A stretch of DNA of 64,000 nt from Flavobacterium lacisediminis (GTDB lineage Bacteria; Bacteroidota; Bacteroidia; Flavobacteriales; Flavobacteriaceae), in assembly GCF_025909975.1 (NCBI RefSeq), contig NZ_JAPCIO010000001.1:248001-312000 (forward strand), read 5' to 3'. Positions 7,967 to 17,063 of this stretch are shown in pieces (position 1 is the first letter of the stretch; each line of letters starts with the position of its first letter). The notes beneath the pieces were generated by a model. The model was given only the letters and a program-made list of their open reading frames with translations, had not been told where the DNA came from and did no database searches. Position numbers and translations under genes: made by a program.

Positions 7967-9227
7967 AATCGTTTTTATTTATTTGAATGGATATTGTAAT
8001 TCCTTTATCTTCATTATTCATTGCAAAAACTTTCCATTTATGCCATTCGCAAACACGTTTTACATAGGAAAGTCCAATGCCAAATCCTTCTATATCTTTA
8101 CTGTCTTCTCTGGCTACACGATAGAATTTATCAAACACAAATGGCAAATCATTAACTGGAATTCCAACTCCATTATCCGAAAATTTTAAAAGTAATCCTC
8201 TCTCATTTTCTTTGGATTGTATTTGGATCATTGGGTCCTGACCCGAATATTTTACCGCATTATCCATAATATTATACACTACATTATAAAAATGAAATTC
8301 ATCAGCATTAATTATAAAATGACGTTGTAGTTGAATGTCAATTTTAATTTCTTTCTGGTGCTTTAAAATGATATTTTCTTTAACTAATTCAAGTAATTGA
8401 TTTAAATCAACCTTGGCTTTATCTAAAACAATTTGTTTGCTTTCGGTTTTAGCAACATACAAAATTTTCTCAATGTGTTGGTTCAGTTTATTGCTTTGAT
8501 TGATGATGATATGCATGTATTTAGACAGCCTAGGATTATCAACAATTTCTTTTTGCGTATTGGCATAATTTGAAGCAATTAAAATAGATGCTAAAGGAGT
8601 TTTAAACTCATGCGTCATATTATTGATAAAATCCTTTTGTAAATCGGTATATCGTTTTTGCTTTAACATTAATAAAACAGAATAAACATAAATGATTAAG
8701 ACCAAAAACAATACACCTGTAAATATCCAATATTGTGATAAACTCTTAAAATAGGTTTGTTTAATATTAGGAAATCGTACCGCGAAATAATAGGTTAAAT
8801 CGCTATTTTTTGAAAAACAATCTTTGCAAAATTTTTCAGATTTTCCGTTAACTGAAATATAATTCCCATATACCATTGCATCTGAGCTACAATCATAAAT
8901 AGCATATTCAAAATCAAGCTCAAGTTTTACTTTTTCAAATTCGAGTTTTAAATATTGTTCTAAAATTCGATTTTCGAAAACATCATTTACATTTACAATA
9001 AAGTAATTTTCAGATACTTTTTTTACAGGATTTGTAATTGGTAATTCCGATTTATTGTCACGGTATATCTTTTCCACTACATCTTGCAGTGCAAAATGAA
9101 TTTTATCCTCCAAGTCTTTCTTCTCAAAAATATAGGCTTGATTAAGTAAGAACAATTGCATAATGATAACACCTACAATTGCTAAAAACCCAATAAAAAT
9201 GACGGTATTAAATCTGTTAAACTTCAT
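7959..9227 (-). CDS. Membrane sensor histidine kinase
   Basis: This 422-residue kinase has two membrane helices (about 9-29 and 167-187) around a periplasmic sensing segment of about 135 residues. The cytoplasmic part carries the H-box with phosphoacceptor H206 (NNMTHEFKTPLASIL), the N-box (YNIMDNAVKYS), and G-boxes (SDNGVGIP and EGFGIGLSYVKRV). There is no clear HAMP domain. The periplasmic segment contains C113 and a C134-K-D-C137 pair, which could bind metal or sense redox state; that is inference. It is translationally coupled to the response regulator downstream. Confidence 0.95.
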   Translation of the reverse strand: MKFNRFNTVIFIGFLAIVGVIIMQLFLLNQAYIFEKKDLEDKIHFALQDVVEKIYRDNKSELPITNPVKKVSENYFIVNVNDVFENRILEQYLKLEFEKVKLELDFEYAIYDCSSDAMVYGNYISVNGKSEKFCKDCFSKNSDLTYYFAVRFPNIKQTYFKSLSQYWIFTGVLFLVLIIYVYSVLLMLKQKRYTDLQKDFINNMTHEFKTPLASILIASNYANTQKEIVDNPRLSKYMHIIINQSNKLNQHIEKILYVAKTESKQIVLDKAKVDLNQLLELVKENIILKHQKEIKIDIQLQRHFIINADEFHFYNVVYNIMDNAVKYSGQDPMIQIQSKENERGLLLKFSDNGVGIPVNDLPFVFDKFYRVAREDSKDIEGFGIGLSYVKRVCEWHKWKVFAMNNEDKGITISIQINKNDYE

Positions 9228-9270
9228 AATGAGATCGATATTACAAAAAAAGTGGTTCTAAAAAACCTCA

Positions 9271-9308
9271 TTAACATCTCATTAACAATCATTAATTTTT
9301 AATTAACA
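9271..9308. promoter_or_regulatory. Tandem TTAACA boxes, probable OmpR-family operator
   Basis: Exact TTAACA hexamers occur at 9271, 9282 and 9303, with a related TTAATT at 9292. The steps are 11, 10 and 11 bases, one helical turn each, as expected for tandem binding of OmpR/PhoB-type regulators; the spacing also matches the TTAACA-N5-TTAACA box known for PhoP of Bacillus. The boxes lie between a divergent two-component operon and a DUF1573 gene, just upstream of that gene's -7 element, which lacks a clear -33 partner. Activation by the adjacent regulator is inference. Confidence 0.6.
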
Positions 9309-9328
9309 AGACGCTCTTAAAAGTTTTT

Positions 9329-9336
9329 TAGTTTTG
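9329..9336 (+). promoter_or_regulatory. -7 promoter element TAgtTTTG for the DUF1573 gene
   Basis: TAGTTTTG matches the Bacteroidota -7 consensus TAnnTTTG, 37 bases before the ATG at 9374. No TTG is found at the usual distance upstream, where tandem TTAACA boxes end instead, so the promoter may need an activator. Confidence 0.6.
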
Positions 9337-9373
9337 TATGACAAATTTAAAATAACTAAAAACATTATAGCGT

Positions 9374-9859
9374 ATGAAATCTATTAAATTATCAATTGTA
9401 GCTTTATTTATAGCTAGTGCATCATTTGCACAAACTAAAGAAGTTAAAGTAGAAACTACTAAAGCTATGCAAGTAGTTCCTTCTGAAATAAAAGCTCCTG
9501 TAGCTCCTAAACAATCAAACATTAAATGGGATCAAGAAATGCATGATTTTGGAGATATTGAAAAAGGAAAACCTGTTACTTATGAGTTTTCTTTCACTAA
9601 TACTACTAAAGAAACTATTTTAATTACAAATGTAAGACCTGCTTGTGGTTGTACGGCTGCAAATTACACAAAAACTCCAATTAAACCAGGAGAAAAAGGA
9701 ATGGTTGCTGCTACTTTTAATGCTGCATCTGGTGGTATTTTTCAAAAATCAGTAACAATTACAACTACTGAAAACGGAGCTGAAGCAGTAAAAACTTTGT
9801 CTTTCAAAGGAAAAGTATTAGAGCCAGCTACTGACAAAAAAGAAGAGATTAAATCTTAA
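9374..9859 (+). CDS. Exported DUF1573 domain protein
   Basis: The 161-residue protein has a cleavable signal peptide (residues 1-20, ending SFAQ) and one DUF1573 immunoglobulin-like domain at about 55-150. Family hallmarks are HDFGDIEKGKPVTYEFSFTN and the cysteine pair in RPACGCTAANY. Such domains are common in the Bacteroidota periplasm; their role is not well established. A good terminator follows at 9893. The divergent two-component operon and intervening boxes suggest it may be a target of that system. Confidence 0.88.
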   Translation: MKSIKLSIVALFIASASFAQTKEVKVETTKAMQVVPSEIKAPVAPKQSNIKWDQEMHDFGDIEKGKPVTYEFSFTNTTKETILITNVRPACGCTAANYTKTPIKPGEKGMVAATFNAASGGIFQKSVTITTTENGAEAVKTLSFKGKVLEPATDKKEEIKS

Positions 9860-9892
9860 CAATATTATTAATTCAGCTTTTACATCTTATTA

Positions 9893-9920
9893 AACCACCT
9901 TTTATAGGTGGTTTTTTTAT
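9893..9920 (+). terminator. Intrinsic terminator after the DUF1573 gene
   Basis: The stem AAACCACC/GGTGGTTT with a short AT loop is followed by a T7 run. It separates the DUF1573 gene from ogt. Confidence 0.85.
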
Positions 9921-9929
9921 ATTTACAAA

Positions 9930-10403
9930 ATGAAAACAGCCATCATAAATACGCCACTTGGCTTCACAGAAATTCAAGGTGATGAAAATGGGGTTTCTAA
10001 AATTCATGTTATGAATGAGAAAACTGAAATTTCAGCTAAAATCCCAAAAGAATTAAAAGAAGCTGTTTTGCAACTCCAAGACTATTTTGAAGGGAAAAGA
10101 ACTGAATTTTCATTCTTAATCAATCCATCTGGAACAGAATTTCAGAAAAAAGTTTGGCAAGAATTACTCCATATTCCATTTGGAAAAACTTGCTCTTATT
10201 TAGAATTATCGAAAAAATTAGGCGATGTAAAAGCAATTCGTGCTGTTGCTTCTGCCAATGGGAAAAATCCGCTTTGGATTGTAGTTCCATGCCACAGAGT
10301 CATTGGAAGCGACGGCTCATTAACAGGTTATGCGGGTGGATTGTGGCGAAAAAAATGGTTACTTGACCATGAAAATCCGGTAAAGCAAGAAAGTTTGTTT
10401 TAG
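9930..10403 (+). CDS. ogt: Methylated-DNA--protein-cysteine S-methyltransferase
   Basis: This 157-residue suicide repair protein transfers the methyl group from O6-methylguanine in DNA to its own cysteine. The active-site motif PCHRV includes C121, preceded by the arginine-finger helix AIRAVASANGKNP (about 102-114) and followed by the conserved GGLWRKKWLLDHE. There is no Ada regulatory domain, so this is the stand-alone Ogt type. It begins right after a terminator, with a possible TATATTTA -7 element overlapping the terminator tail. Confidence 0.95.
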   Translation: MKTAIINTPLGFTEIQGDENGVSKIHVMNEKTEISAKIPKELKEAVLQLQDYFEGKRTEFSFLINPSGTEFQKKVWQELLHIPFGKTCSYLELSKKLGDVKAIRAVASANGKNPLWIVVPCHRVIGSDGSLTGYAGGLWRKKWLLDHENPVKQESLF

Positions 10404-10429
10404 ATTTTTATAAAATCAAATCACTTTTT

Positions 10430-10462
10430 GCTACTTTTATGACGCAATCTTATAAAAGTAGC
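10430..10462. promoter_or_regulatory. Perfect 11-bp inverted repeat before a serine hydrolase gene
   Basis: GCTACTTTTAT at 10430-10440 is exactly repeated in inverse at 10452-10462 with an 11-base spacer. It ends two bases before the ATG at 10465. The left arm contains TACTTTTA, close to a -7 promoter box. There is no T-run after the right arm, so a terminator is unlikely. It could be an operator or a hairpin next to the start codon. Confidence 0.5.
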
Positions 10463-10464
10463 TC

Positions 10465-11631
10465 ATGAAATTCCTTCTTAAATTCTTTAAATGGTTCACT
10501 ATTATTTTAGCGAGCATTATTATTTTAATGTACATTTTTGATGTAGATTATCTTTTACGTGCTGTAAGAACCATTTATTTTAAAGGCTACACTACTGCAT
10601 TTTTAGAGGATTATAAAGAATTTCCAAATAGAGAAATCAAGAAAGGGATTGCACAACCTTGGGCAATTGCATCAGATTATAACTCTGTTCCAGCTACTGA
10701 AGTCTTAGCAAAAAACCATAAAGAACTACAAACCATTGCTTATCTTATCATAAAAAATGATAGTATTTGGCACGAAAGCTATTTTGACGGATTTGATAAA
10801 AACTCGAAATCCAATTCCTTTTCCATGGCAAAAAGTGTCGTTACTATGGCGATGGGAAAAGCCATTATGGATGGAAAAATTAAAAGCTTAGATCAAAAAG
10901 TAACAGACTTTTTTCCAGAATTAAAAGGTAATTATGCAAAAGACGTAACCATAGGTGATTTATCTTCTATGGCGTCAGGCTTGAGTTGGGATGAAAAATA
11001 TTATAGCCCATTTTCAATTGTAACCCGCGCTTATTTTGACGATGATTTAAAAGGTGTTATTCTTGGTTTAGACATTAAAGAAAAACCAGGTCAGTCGTTC
11101 AAATATTTAAGTGGTGCCACACAATTACTTGCTATGTGTGTTGAAAAAGCTACTGGTGAACATTTATCAGATTATGTTTCTAAACACTTTTGGCAACCTA
11201 TGGGAGCTGAAAATGAAGCGCTTTGGCAATTAGACGAAGCTCCTGACGGAATTGAAAAAGCTTATTGTTGTATTGCTAGTAATGCTAGGGATTTTGCTCG
11301 TTTTGGAAAATTATATTTAAACAATGGAAAATGGAATGGCAAACAATTACTAGATAGTGCCTTCGTGAAAAAATGTATCACTCCACGTTTTGAAAAAAGT
11401 CCGCAATATGGATATGGTTGGTGGATGCACAACTTTTTAGGTAAAGATTTATACTATATGCGCGGACATTTAGGGCAATTTGTAATTGTAATTCCCGAAG
11501 ATGAATTAATCATCGTAAGATTAGGTCATTTAAAAGGAGTTCAAACATCTTATGATCCTCACAGCGAAGACTTATATACATATATAGAAGAAGCTTACAA
11601 TATGCTAGAACAAAGAAAAAACAAAAAATAA
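10465..11631 (+). CDS. Membrane-anchored serine hydrolase, class C beta-lactamase-like fold
   Basis: This 388-residue protein starts with an uncleaved-looking membrane helix (about 8-26), followed by a periplasmic domain of the beta-lactamase/DD-peptidase superfamily. The nucleophile motif S120-M-A-K123 is clear. A second-motif tyrosine lies in FKYLSGATQLL, and the third motif appears as RGHLGQF in place of K-T/S-G. That fits esterase or peptidase members rather than true beta-lactamases; the substrate is unknown. An inverted repeat abuts its start. The exonuclease gene follows after 25 bases. Confidence 0.85.
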   Translation: MKFLLKFFKWFTIILASIIILMYIFDVDYLLRAVRTIYFKGYTTAFLEDYKEFPNREIKKGIAQPWAIASDYNSVPATEVLAKNHKELQTIAYLIIKNDSIWHESYFDGFDKNSKSNSFSMAKSVVTMAMGKAIMDGKIKSLDQKVTDFFPELKGNYAKDVTIGDLSSMASGLSWDEKYYSPFSIVTRAYFDDDLKGVILGLDIKEKPGQSFKYLSGATQLLAMCVEKATGEHLSDYVSKHFWQPMGAENEALWQLDEAPDGIEKAYCCIASNARDFARFGKLYLNNGKWNGKQLLDSAFVKKCITPRFEKSPQYGYGWWMHNFLGKDLYYMRGHLGQFVIVIPEDELIIVRLGHLKGVQTSYDPHSEDLYTYIEEAYNMLEQRKNKK

Positions 11632-11656
11632 ATACATTAATCAACTACTACTCTCT

Positions 11657-12370
11657 ATGATTGAAAAAATTAACTTAAACAACATTCTGTTTTTAGACAT
11701 TGAAACGGTTCCAGAATACCACAATTATCGTGGTTTAGATAGCGAAACACAACAACTTTGGGAACAAAAAACACAATACCAACGTAAAGATGAAGTCTCG
11801 GCAGAAGATTTTTACGAAAGAGCGGGAATTTGGGCTGAATTTGGAAAAATTATTACTATTTCTGTGGGTTACTTTGTAAATAAAGGTGATATTAGAAACT
11901 TTCGTGTGACCAGTTTTTGGGGTGATGAAAAGAAAATTTTAAACGATTTTTCTAATTTACTAAACACACATTTTAATGGAGCACAACACGTTTTATGTGG
12001 TCATAATGCTAAAGAATTTGATATTCCGTTTATAGCTCGACGCATGATAATCAATGGAATTGCACTTCCAAATAAGTTAAATTTATTCGGCAAAAAACCA
12101 TGGGAAGTACCTCATTTAGATACTTTGGAATTATGGAAGTTTGGCGATTACAAACACTTTACTTCTTTAAAATTATTAACAAAAGTGCTAGGAATTCCAT
12201 CACCAAAAGATGATATTGATGGTAGCGAGGTAGCGCACGTTTTTTACGTAGAAAACGATATTGACCGAATCATTACCTATTGCGAAAAAGATGTAATTGC
12301 AGTAGCGCAAATTTTTCTGAGATTAAGACGAGAAGATTTGTTAGTGGAAGATGAAATTATTCATGTATAA
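11657..12370 (+). CDS. Predicted 3'-5' exonuclease, DEDDy/PolB-like
   Basis: This 237-residue protein has the DEDD exonuclease pattern: motif I with D14 and E16 (LFLDIETVPE), motif II in CGHNAKEFDIPFIARR, and motif III Tyr-x-x-x-Asp in YCEKDVIAVAQIF. It matches the stand-alone PolB-like exonuclease family of Bacteroidota. A two-metal nucleolytic role on DNA or RNA is inferred from the family. A bidirectional terminator follows immediately. Confidence 0.88.
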   Translation: MIEKINLNNILFLDIETVPEYHNYRGLDSETQQLWEQKTQYQRKDEVSAEDFYERAGIWAEFGKIITISVGYFVNKGDIRNFRVTSFWGDEKKILNDFSNLLNTHFNGAQHVLCGHNAKEFDIPFIARRMIINGIALPNKLNLFGKKPWEVPHLDTLELWKFGDYKHFTSLKLLTKVLGIPSPKDDIDGSEVAHVFYVENDIDRIITYCEKDVIAVAQIFLRLRREDLLVEDEIIHV

Positions 12371-12398
12371 AAAAAGGGAGCTAATTAGCTCCCTTTTT
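12371..12398. terminator. Bidirectional terminator between exonuclease and subtilase genes
   Basis: AAAAAGGGAGCT and its exact inverse flank an AATT loop, giving A/T runs on both sides. It serves two convergent genes. Confidence 0.88.
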
Positions 12399-12415
12399 AT
12401 TTAACTCTAAATAAA

Positions 12416-15376
12416 TTATTTATTAATTACTACTTTTCTAGTAGTTTTTCCTAAATCATTTTCAATAGTTAACATATAAATTCCTTCCGATAGATTTTCA
12501 ACATTTAATGTTTCCATTGCATTTGAAGATTTTTTAGTAACAACTTGTCTTCCTTGAACATCATACAATATATACGTAGATTCTCCAAAGGTATCAGATG
12601 CTAAATTAATATTCAAAATACCTTTTGTTGGATTTGGATATACTTTAATTTCTGCTAATGCATTGCTTGGAGTACTTAAAGATTGTGCAATATTACAAAT
12701 CGATAATGAAACAGCATTAATGCTACCACCATCTCCGTTGTAAGAATCAACCACTCTTAAAATCCAAGTTCCGTCAGCAGGTAAATTATTTAAAGTTGTT
12801 AAATAATCTATTGGTTTAACTGTTCCTGTTATAGAAGGAATTCCAGTTCCACAAGTAAAGTTAACTCCGGCATCATCTAATGTACAATTGATATCATCAT
12901 TATCTCCACACGGTTCTTCAAATAAAGTTATTATTGGACTTCCAATAGCTGCAGGACCTTCTAAATAATATTTCATATCTTGTATGTACGTGTGAGTAAT
13001 ATCTATAGAAACGTTAATATCTCCAATAGTTAAACCTCCTGTAACAACAATTGGAACAGTCGCTATACTATTTACTGTTGTAGCAATTGATGCATTTGAA
13101 AAATCAGTAGCAGTAAATGTATTTCCACAACTTACAATACCTGTTCTAAAATTATTTACCGTTGCTGAAGCAGCTGCTGCCGTTCCACATCTGTTAGAAG
13201 GAACAACTCTCCAATAATAAGTTGTTTCAGGTGTTAAGCCTGATACTAAATAGTTATTCTCAGCTGTATTTACATTAGTGATGAATGAAGAAAAATTAGA
13301 TTGAGTTGATACTTGTAAATTATATGATTCAACATTTACATTAGAATTCCAATTAAAGAAAACCGTTGTTGCTACACTATTTTGTCCACTTGTAGGAGTA
13401 GTCAAAACTGTTGGTTGAAATGTTGCAGAATAGACTCTCATTTGTTTTAATCTTGTTTCTACTTCAGTTCCATTTGAACCGGTAATTCCAACTGTATAAT
13501 TTCCTGGTTGTACTGAACTTAAACTAGAGACAGTCATAGTTACAGTTCCATTAGCGCTTAATGATGTAGGGCTAAAAGTAGCCGTAGCACCAGAAGGTAA
13601 TCCAACTGCAGAAAACGTAGTTGTCATAGTTCCAGACTGTTTATAATCAAATGTATAAACAGCATCTTGATTTGAGCAAACTATTAAATCATCTGATTTT
13701 GAAGTTAATGCAAAATCAGAAACAATTCCTGTTACAACTAAAGAATAATTTTGAGCTCCAGTAACTAATGTTCCTTTGTGAGTGACAGTGATTACATAGT
13801 CGCCCGCAGCAGGAGTATCAATTTTTATAACTTCAATATTATCTACATTATTATCTCCTGTTCTTATAGCTAAAGCAGTTGGGCTTGACTGTAATTTCCA
13901 TGGATAAAAAGTAGTAGTACCATCTTTAGTCACTCTAATATCTAAGTCATTTACCAATGCTGGAGTTGTATTATTATCACCCAAAGTACCATTATTTGCA
14001 ACCCCTGGCAAGTCAGTCCAAGTGATAGATGCAATTAAAGGATTTGAAGCTCCTCCAGTTGATTTTACTGTCATCGTAAATGTTTGTCCTTGAGTCAAAT
14101 TATTTTCTGAAACCCAAGAAGTTAATCCATTCCCTGTTAAAGTTTCGACAGCTTTTTTAGCATTTAATAATCCCCAACCAAATCTAGCGTCTGGCCCTGC
14201 GTTTCCAGCATCATCTGCGGTATGACAGGCTAATCCTCTTAATGTAGCTGACTTCATAAAACTATTTGTTAAGTTTTTATGATGTTGTTGAACCAATAAT
14301 AAAGTTCCCGCTACATTTGGACCCGACATTGAAGTTCCTGACATAATTCCTGTTGCTGTATTACTGGTAGAAACTGTTGAAGTTAATGATGTTCCATTAC
14401 CCGTAATATCTGGTTTAATTCTCCTATCGTCTGTTGGTCCTTGACTACTTGATGTGTTAATTGCTACACTCGACAAAGATCCATCTGCATTAATTACAGC
14501 ATCTTGTGCATTTGCAACAATTAATGTGTTTTTAGAAGTCTTATTTCCTGTAAGTTTGTCATATCCCCCCGCAATTGGATTAGAATTGTTGTTATTTGTA
14601 CCATCGTTTCCTGCAGACATTACAGGTAAATAATAAGGAGATAAATAAGCAATTTCATCCCAACCTCTTGCGTCATCAGTATAAGCACCTATGTACCATG
14701 CTGGTAATGAAGTTGTTCCGCTTGTGATAGGCACTCCATATGAGTGATTTGAAATCAACATTCCACCTAATACTTCTGATAAAGCTTCTGCCTCATCACT
14801 ATCCCAATTAAATGTTCTAGCTGTTGCTAATGTTGCCATACCTTTAACACCAGCTGAACCTGCGTTCCAAGGTAATGCAATAATTGTACCAGTTACGTGA
14901 GTAGCATGATCACTATAAGTGGTTCCTGCAACATCATCTATAGTTGTAACTCTACCTCCAAAACCGTTGTGTGTTCTTCTTGTTGTTCCTCCATCCCATA
15001 CACGAGCTACCATTCCTTGACCATCCAATGTTAAGCCCATTCCTCCTCCTGTATTTAAGAAACTAGCTCTAGTTGATCTTGCAGCTGCAACATTTGTGGT
15101 TGCATAATAAACCGGAAAACCATCTGGTGTCAATTTCATCAACTGTTGAATGGCTCCATTTTCTCCTTTAATAATTATAGGCCAACCATTTCTATTCGCT
15201 GCTTCTATGGCTTTAGCTCTTTCGGTTTCTTCCAACTTCTGAAAGTAGGTAATTTTCTGTTGGATTTTTTCTACATCATAATCTTTTGTGATTTTAGCAA
15301 CATCATCTTTTGTTTGGGAAAAAGAAAACGCACAACAAAACACAAAAAAAGAGGTAAATAATTGTTGTTTTTTCAT
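12416..15376 (-). CDS. Secreted S8 family (subtilisin-like) peptidase with T9SS sorting domain
   Basis: The 986-residue protein has a Sec signal (1-20, ending FSFSQ) and a peptidase S8 domain with catalytic D128 (VARVWDGG), H157 (SDHATHVTGT), oxyanion N257 (SAGNDG) and S349 (SGTSMSGPNVAG). A fibronectin type III-like domain (about 655-740) and a proprotein convertase P-like domain (about 755-895) follow. The last 75 or so residues are a type A T9SS sorting domain, from VYPNPTKGILNI to GKTTRKVVINK. It is therefore expected to cross the outer membrane by T9SS and act extracellularly. Confidence 0.96.
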   Translation of the reverse strand: MKKQQLFTSFFVFCCAFSFSQTKDDVAKITKDYDVEKIQQKITYFQKLEETERAKAIEAANRNGWPIIIKGENGAIQQLMKLTPDGFPVYYATTNVAAARSTRASFLNTGGGMGLTLDGQGMVARVWDGGTTRRTHNGFGGRVTTIDDVAGTTYSDHATHVTGTIIALPWNAGSAGVKGMATLATARTFNWDSDEAEALSEVLGGMLISNHSYGVPITSGTTSLPAWYIGAYTDDARGWDEIAYLSPYYLPVMSAGNDGTNNNNSNPIAGGYDKLTGNKTSKNTLIVANAQDAVINADGSLSSVAINTSSSQGPTDDRRIKPDITGNGTSLTSTVSTSNTATGIMSGTSMSGPNVAGTLLLVQQHHKNLTNSFMKSATLRGLACHTADDAGNAGPDARFGWGLLNAKKAVETLTGNGLTSWVSENNLTQGQTFTMTVKSTGGASNPLIASITWTDLPGVANNGTLGDNNTTPALVNDLDIRVTKDGTTTFYPWKLQSSPTALAIRTGDNNVDNIEVIKIDTPAAGDYVITVTHKGTLVTGAQNYSLVVTGIVSDFALTSKSDDLIVCSNQDAVYTFDYKQSGTMTTTFSAVGLPSGATATFSPTSLSANGTVTMTVSSLSSVQPGNYTVGITGSNGTEVETRLKQMRVYSATFQPTVLTTPTSGQNSVATTVFFNWNSNVNVESYNLQVSTQSNFSSFITNVNTAENNYLVSGLTPETTYYWRVVPSNRCGTAAAASATVNNFRTGIVSCGNTFTATDFSNASIATTVNSIATVPIVVTGGLTIGDINVSIDITHTYIQDMKYYLEGPAAIGSPIITLFEEPCGDNDDINCTLDDAGVNFTCGTGIPSITGTVKPIDYLTTLNNLPADGTWILRVVDSYNGDGGSINAVSLSICNIAQSLSTPSNALAEIKVYPNPTKGILNINLASDTFGESTYILYDVQGRQVVTKKSSNAMETLNVENLSEGIYMLTIENDLGKTTRKVVINK

Positions 15377-15408
15377 TTTTTGGGGCTAATTAGTGTTATT
15401 TAATAAAA

Positions 15409-15416
15409 CAAATATA
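15409..15416 (-). promoter_or_regulatory. -7 promoter element TATATTTG for the subtilase gene
   Basis: On the minus strand TATATTTG matches TAnnTTTG, with a TTG 17 bases upstream. It lies 33 bases before the start codon. The surrounding 200-base gap to the next gene is very AT-rich. Confidence 0.6.
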
Positions 15417-15576
15417 TAATTTTTTCACAATTACAAAAAAAAAGTTTTAAAATAAAACAGAATTATTTAAATCCTTAATTTTATAAATATCAATATTTTA
15501 CAGTTTAATATTCATATTTAAATAAAATTTTCTTTAAAAGTTAAGATACACTACATTTACGAAAAAATATTAATTT

Positions 15577-17016
15577 ATGGTTTTAAGCAGATTCTGGTTA
15601 GTGATATTTATATCGTCTATCTTTTTTATTGTTTTCGGATTGTTTTCTTCGCAATACTATTCTATTGATTATGTGTTGAATGGTAAACAAGGCGAACCTC
15701 TTTTAATAGGTGAAAAGTATTTAAAAGAAGTGCCTAAATTTGTACAAGATAGTGTGCAAAAAGCGGAAGACAAAACATTCGTTATTAATAAAAACGAAAA
15801 GGATGCCGACACTACCTACATCTATAATAATCAAACCGTAAAAATCTACAGCGGAAAACAAAAAGCCGATGGTTTACTTCCTATGACCAAAAGCAGTTTG
15901 TTTGATTTAATTCTACCATTAATTGCCTATTTATCTTTTTTCTGTGGTATCATGGAATTGCTTATAATTTCAGGCGCTTCGGAAAGATTGGCTAAGAGAC
16001 TAAGTCCTTTGTTTGCGAAAGTATTTCCTTCTATCCCAAAAAATCACGAATCGATTTCTTACATGACCTTGAATTTTTCTGCCAACTTTTTAGGATTAGA
16101 TTCAGCGGCAACTCCTTTTGGTTTGAAAGCTATGCAAAGTTTACAAGAATTAAATCCTGATAAAGACAGAGCAAGTGATGCCCAAATCATGTTCATGTGT
16201 TTACATGCTGCGGGTTTAACATTAATTCCAACCTCAATTATTGGTTATCGTGCTGCTGAACATGCTGCCAACCCTGCTGATGTAATGTTGCCTTGTATTA
16301 TTACATCGTTCATCGGAACTATTGCTGCTTTTCTTTTAGTCGGAATCAAACAAAAAATCAACTTCAAAAGCGCTTCGTTATTAGCGGCTATAATGGGAGT
16401 TATTGGTGCCATCGTTGGATTATTATTCTACGTAAACAGCTTGGATTTAATCGGAAAAAATTACTTTACTTCAAACCTTTCGGGATTATTATTGATATTA
16501 ATCATCGGTGGAACTTTGATATTTTCCTTCATTCAAGAGAAGAAATTTGTGGAACAAAAAACGACTATTTTCGACACTTTTGTTGCTGGAGCCAATAACG
16601 GATTAAAAACCGGAGTTACTATTTTCCCTTATGTAATGGGAATGCTAGTTGCGATTTCCCTATTCAGAAACAGTGGTTTGTTTGAAAATATAGCCAACGG
16701 AATTTCCTTCTTATTTGCACATCTTGGAGTAGCTAAAGAAATCACCGATTCGCTTCCTGTTGCAATGTTACGTCCTTTTAGTTCAGGTGGTTCTCGTGGG
16801 TTTATGATTGATGCGATGAAGCAATTTGGCCCTGATTCCTTAACGGGAAGATTAAGTTGTATTTTCCAATGCAGTGCAGAAACTACGTTCTATGTAATTG
16901 CGGTTTATTTTGGAAGTATCAACGTAAAAAACACGCGTTATACATTAGGCATGATGCTTTTAGTTGATTTGATTTGTGTAATTACAGCGATTTTTGTAGC
17001 GAGTTGGTTTTTTTAA
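15577..17016 (+). CDS. Nucleoside-recognition (gate) domain membrane protein, SpmA-SpmB fusion type
   Basis: This 479-residue polytopic protein carries two nucleoside-recognition/gate modules, one around 100-260 (NFSANFLGLDSAATPFGLKAM split over 165-185) and a second around 330-479 (GANNGLKTGVTIFPYVMGML; LRPFSSGGSRGFMID). They resemble spore maturation proteins A and B joined in one chain, as is usual in non-sporulating Bacteroidota. An extra soluble loop lies between the first two helices (about 40-105). Transport of a nucleoside-like or other small molecule is inferred from the family; the substrate is unknown. Confidence 0.85.
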   Translation: MVLSRFWLVIFISSIFFIVFGLFSSQYYSIDYVLNGKQGEPLLIGEKYLKEVPKFVQDSVQKAEDKTFVINKNEKDADTTYIYNNQTVKIYSGKQKADGLLPMTKSSLFDLILPLIAYLSFFCGIMELLIISGASERLAKRLSPLFAKVFPSIPKNHESISYMTLNFSANFLGLDSAATPFGLKAMQSLQELNPDKDRASDAQIMFMCLHAAGLTLIPTSIIGYRAAEHAANPADVMLPCIITSFIGTIAAFLLVGIKQKINFKSASLLAAIMGVIGAIVGLLFYVNSLDLIGKNYFTSNLSGLLLILIIGGTLIFSFIQEKKFVEQKTTIFDTFVAGANNGLKTGVTIFPYVMGMLVAISLFRNSGLFENIANGISFLFAHLGVAKEITDSLPVAMLRPFSSGGSRGFMIDAMKQFGPDSLTGRLSCIFQCSAETTFYVIAVYFGSINVKNTRYTLGMMLLVDLICVITAIFVASWFF

Positions 17017-17063
17017 CGAATTTTAAAAGAGTTTACAAACCTTAAAGCACATAAATTTATCAC

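Noticed and set aside
12416-15376. Several plus-strand frames inside the subtilase gene
   Set aside because: They are shadows of the minus-strand gene without start context or domain pattern.
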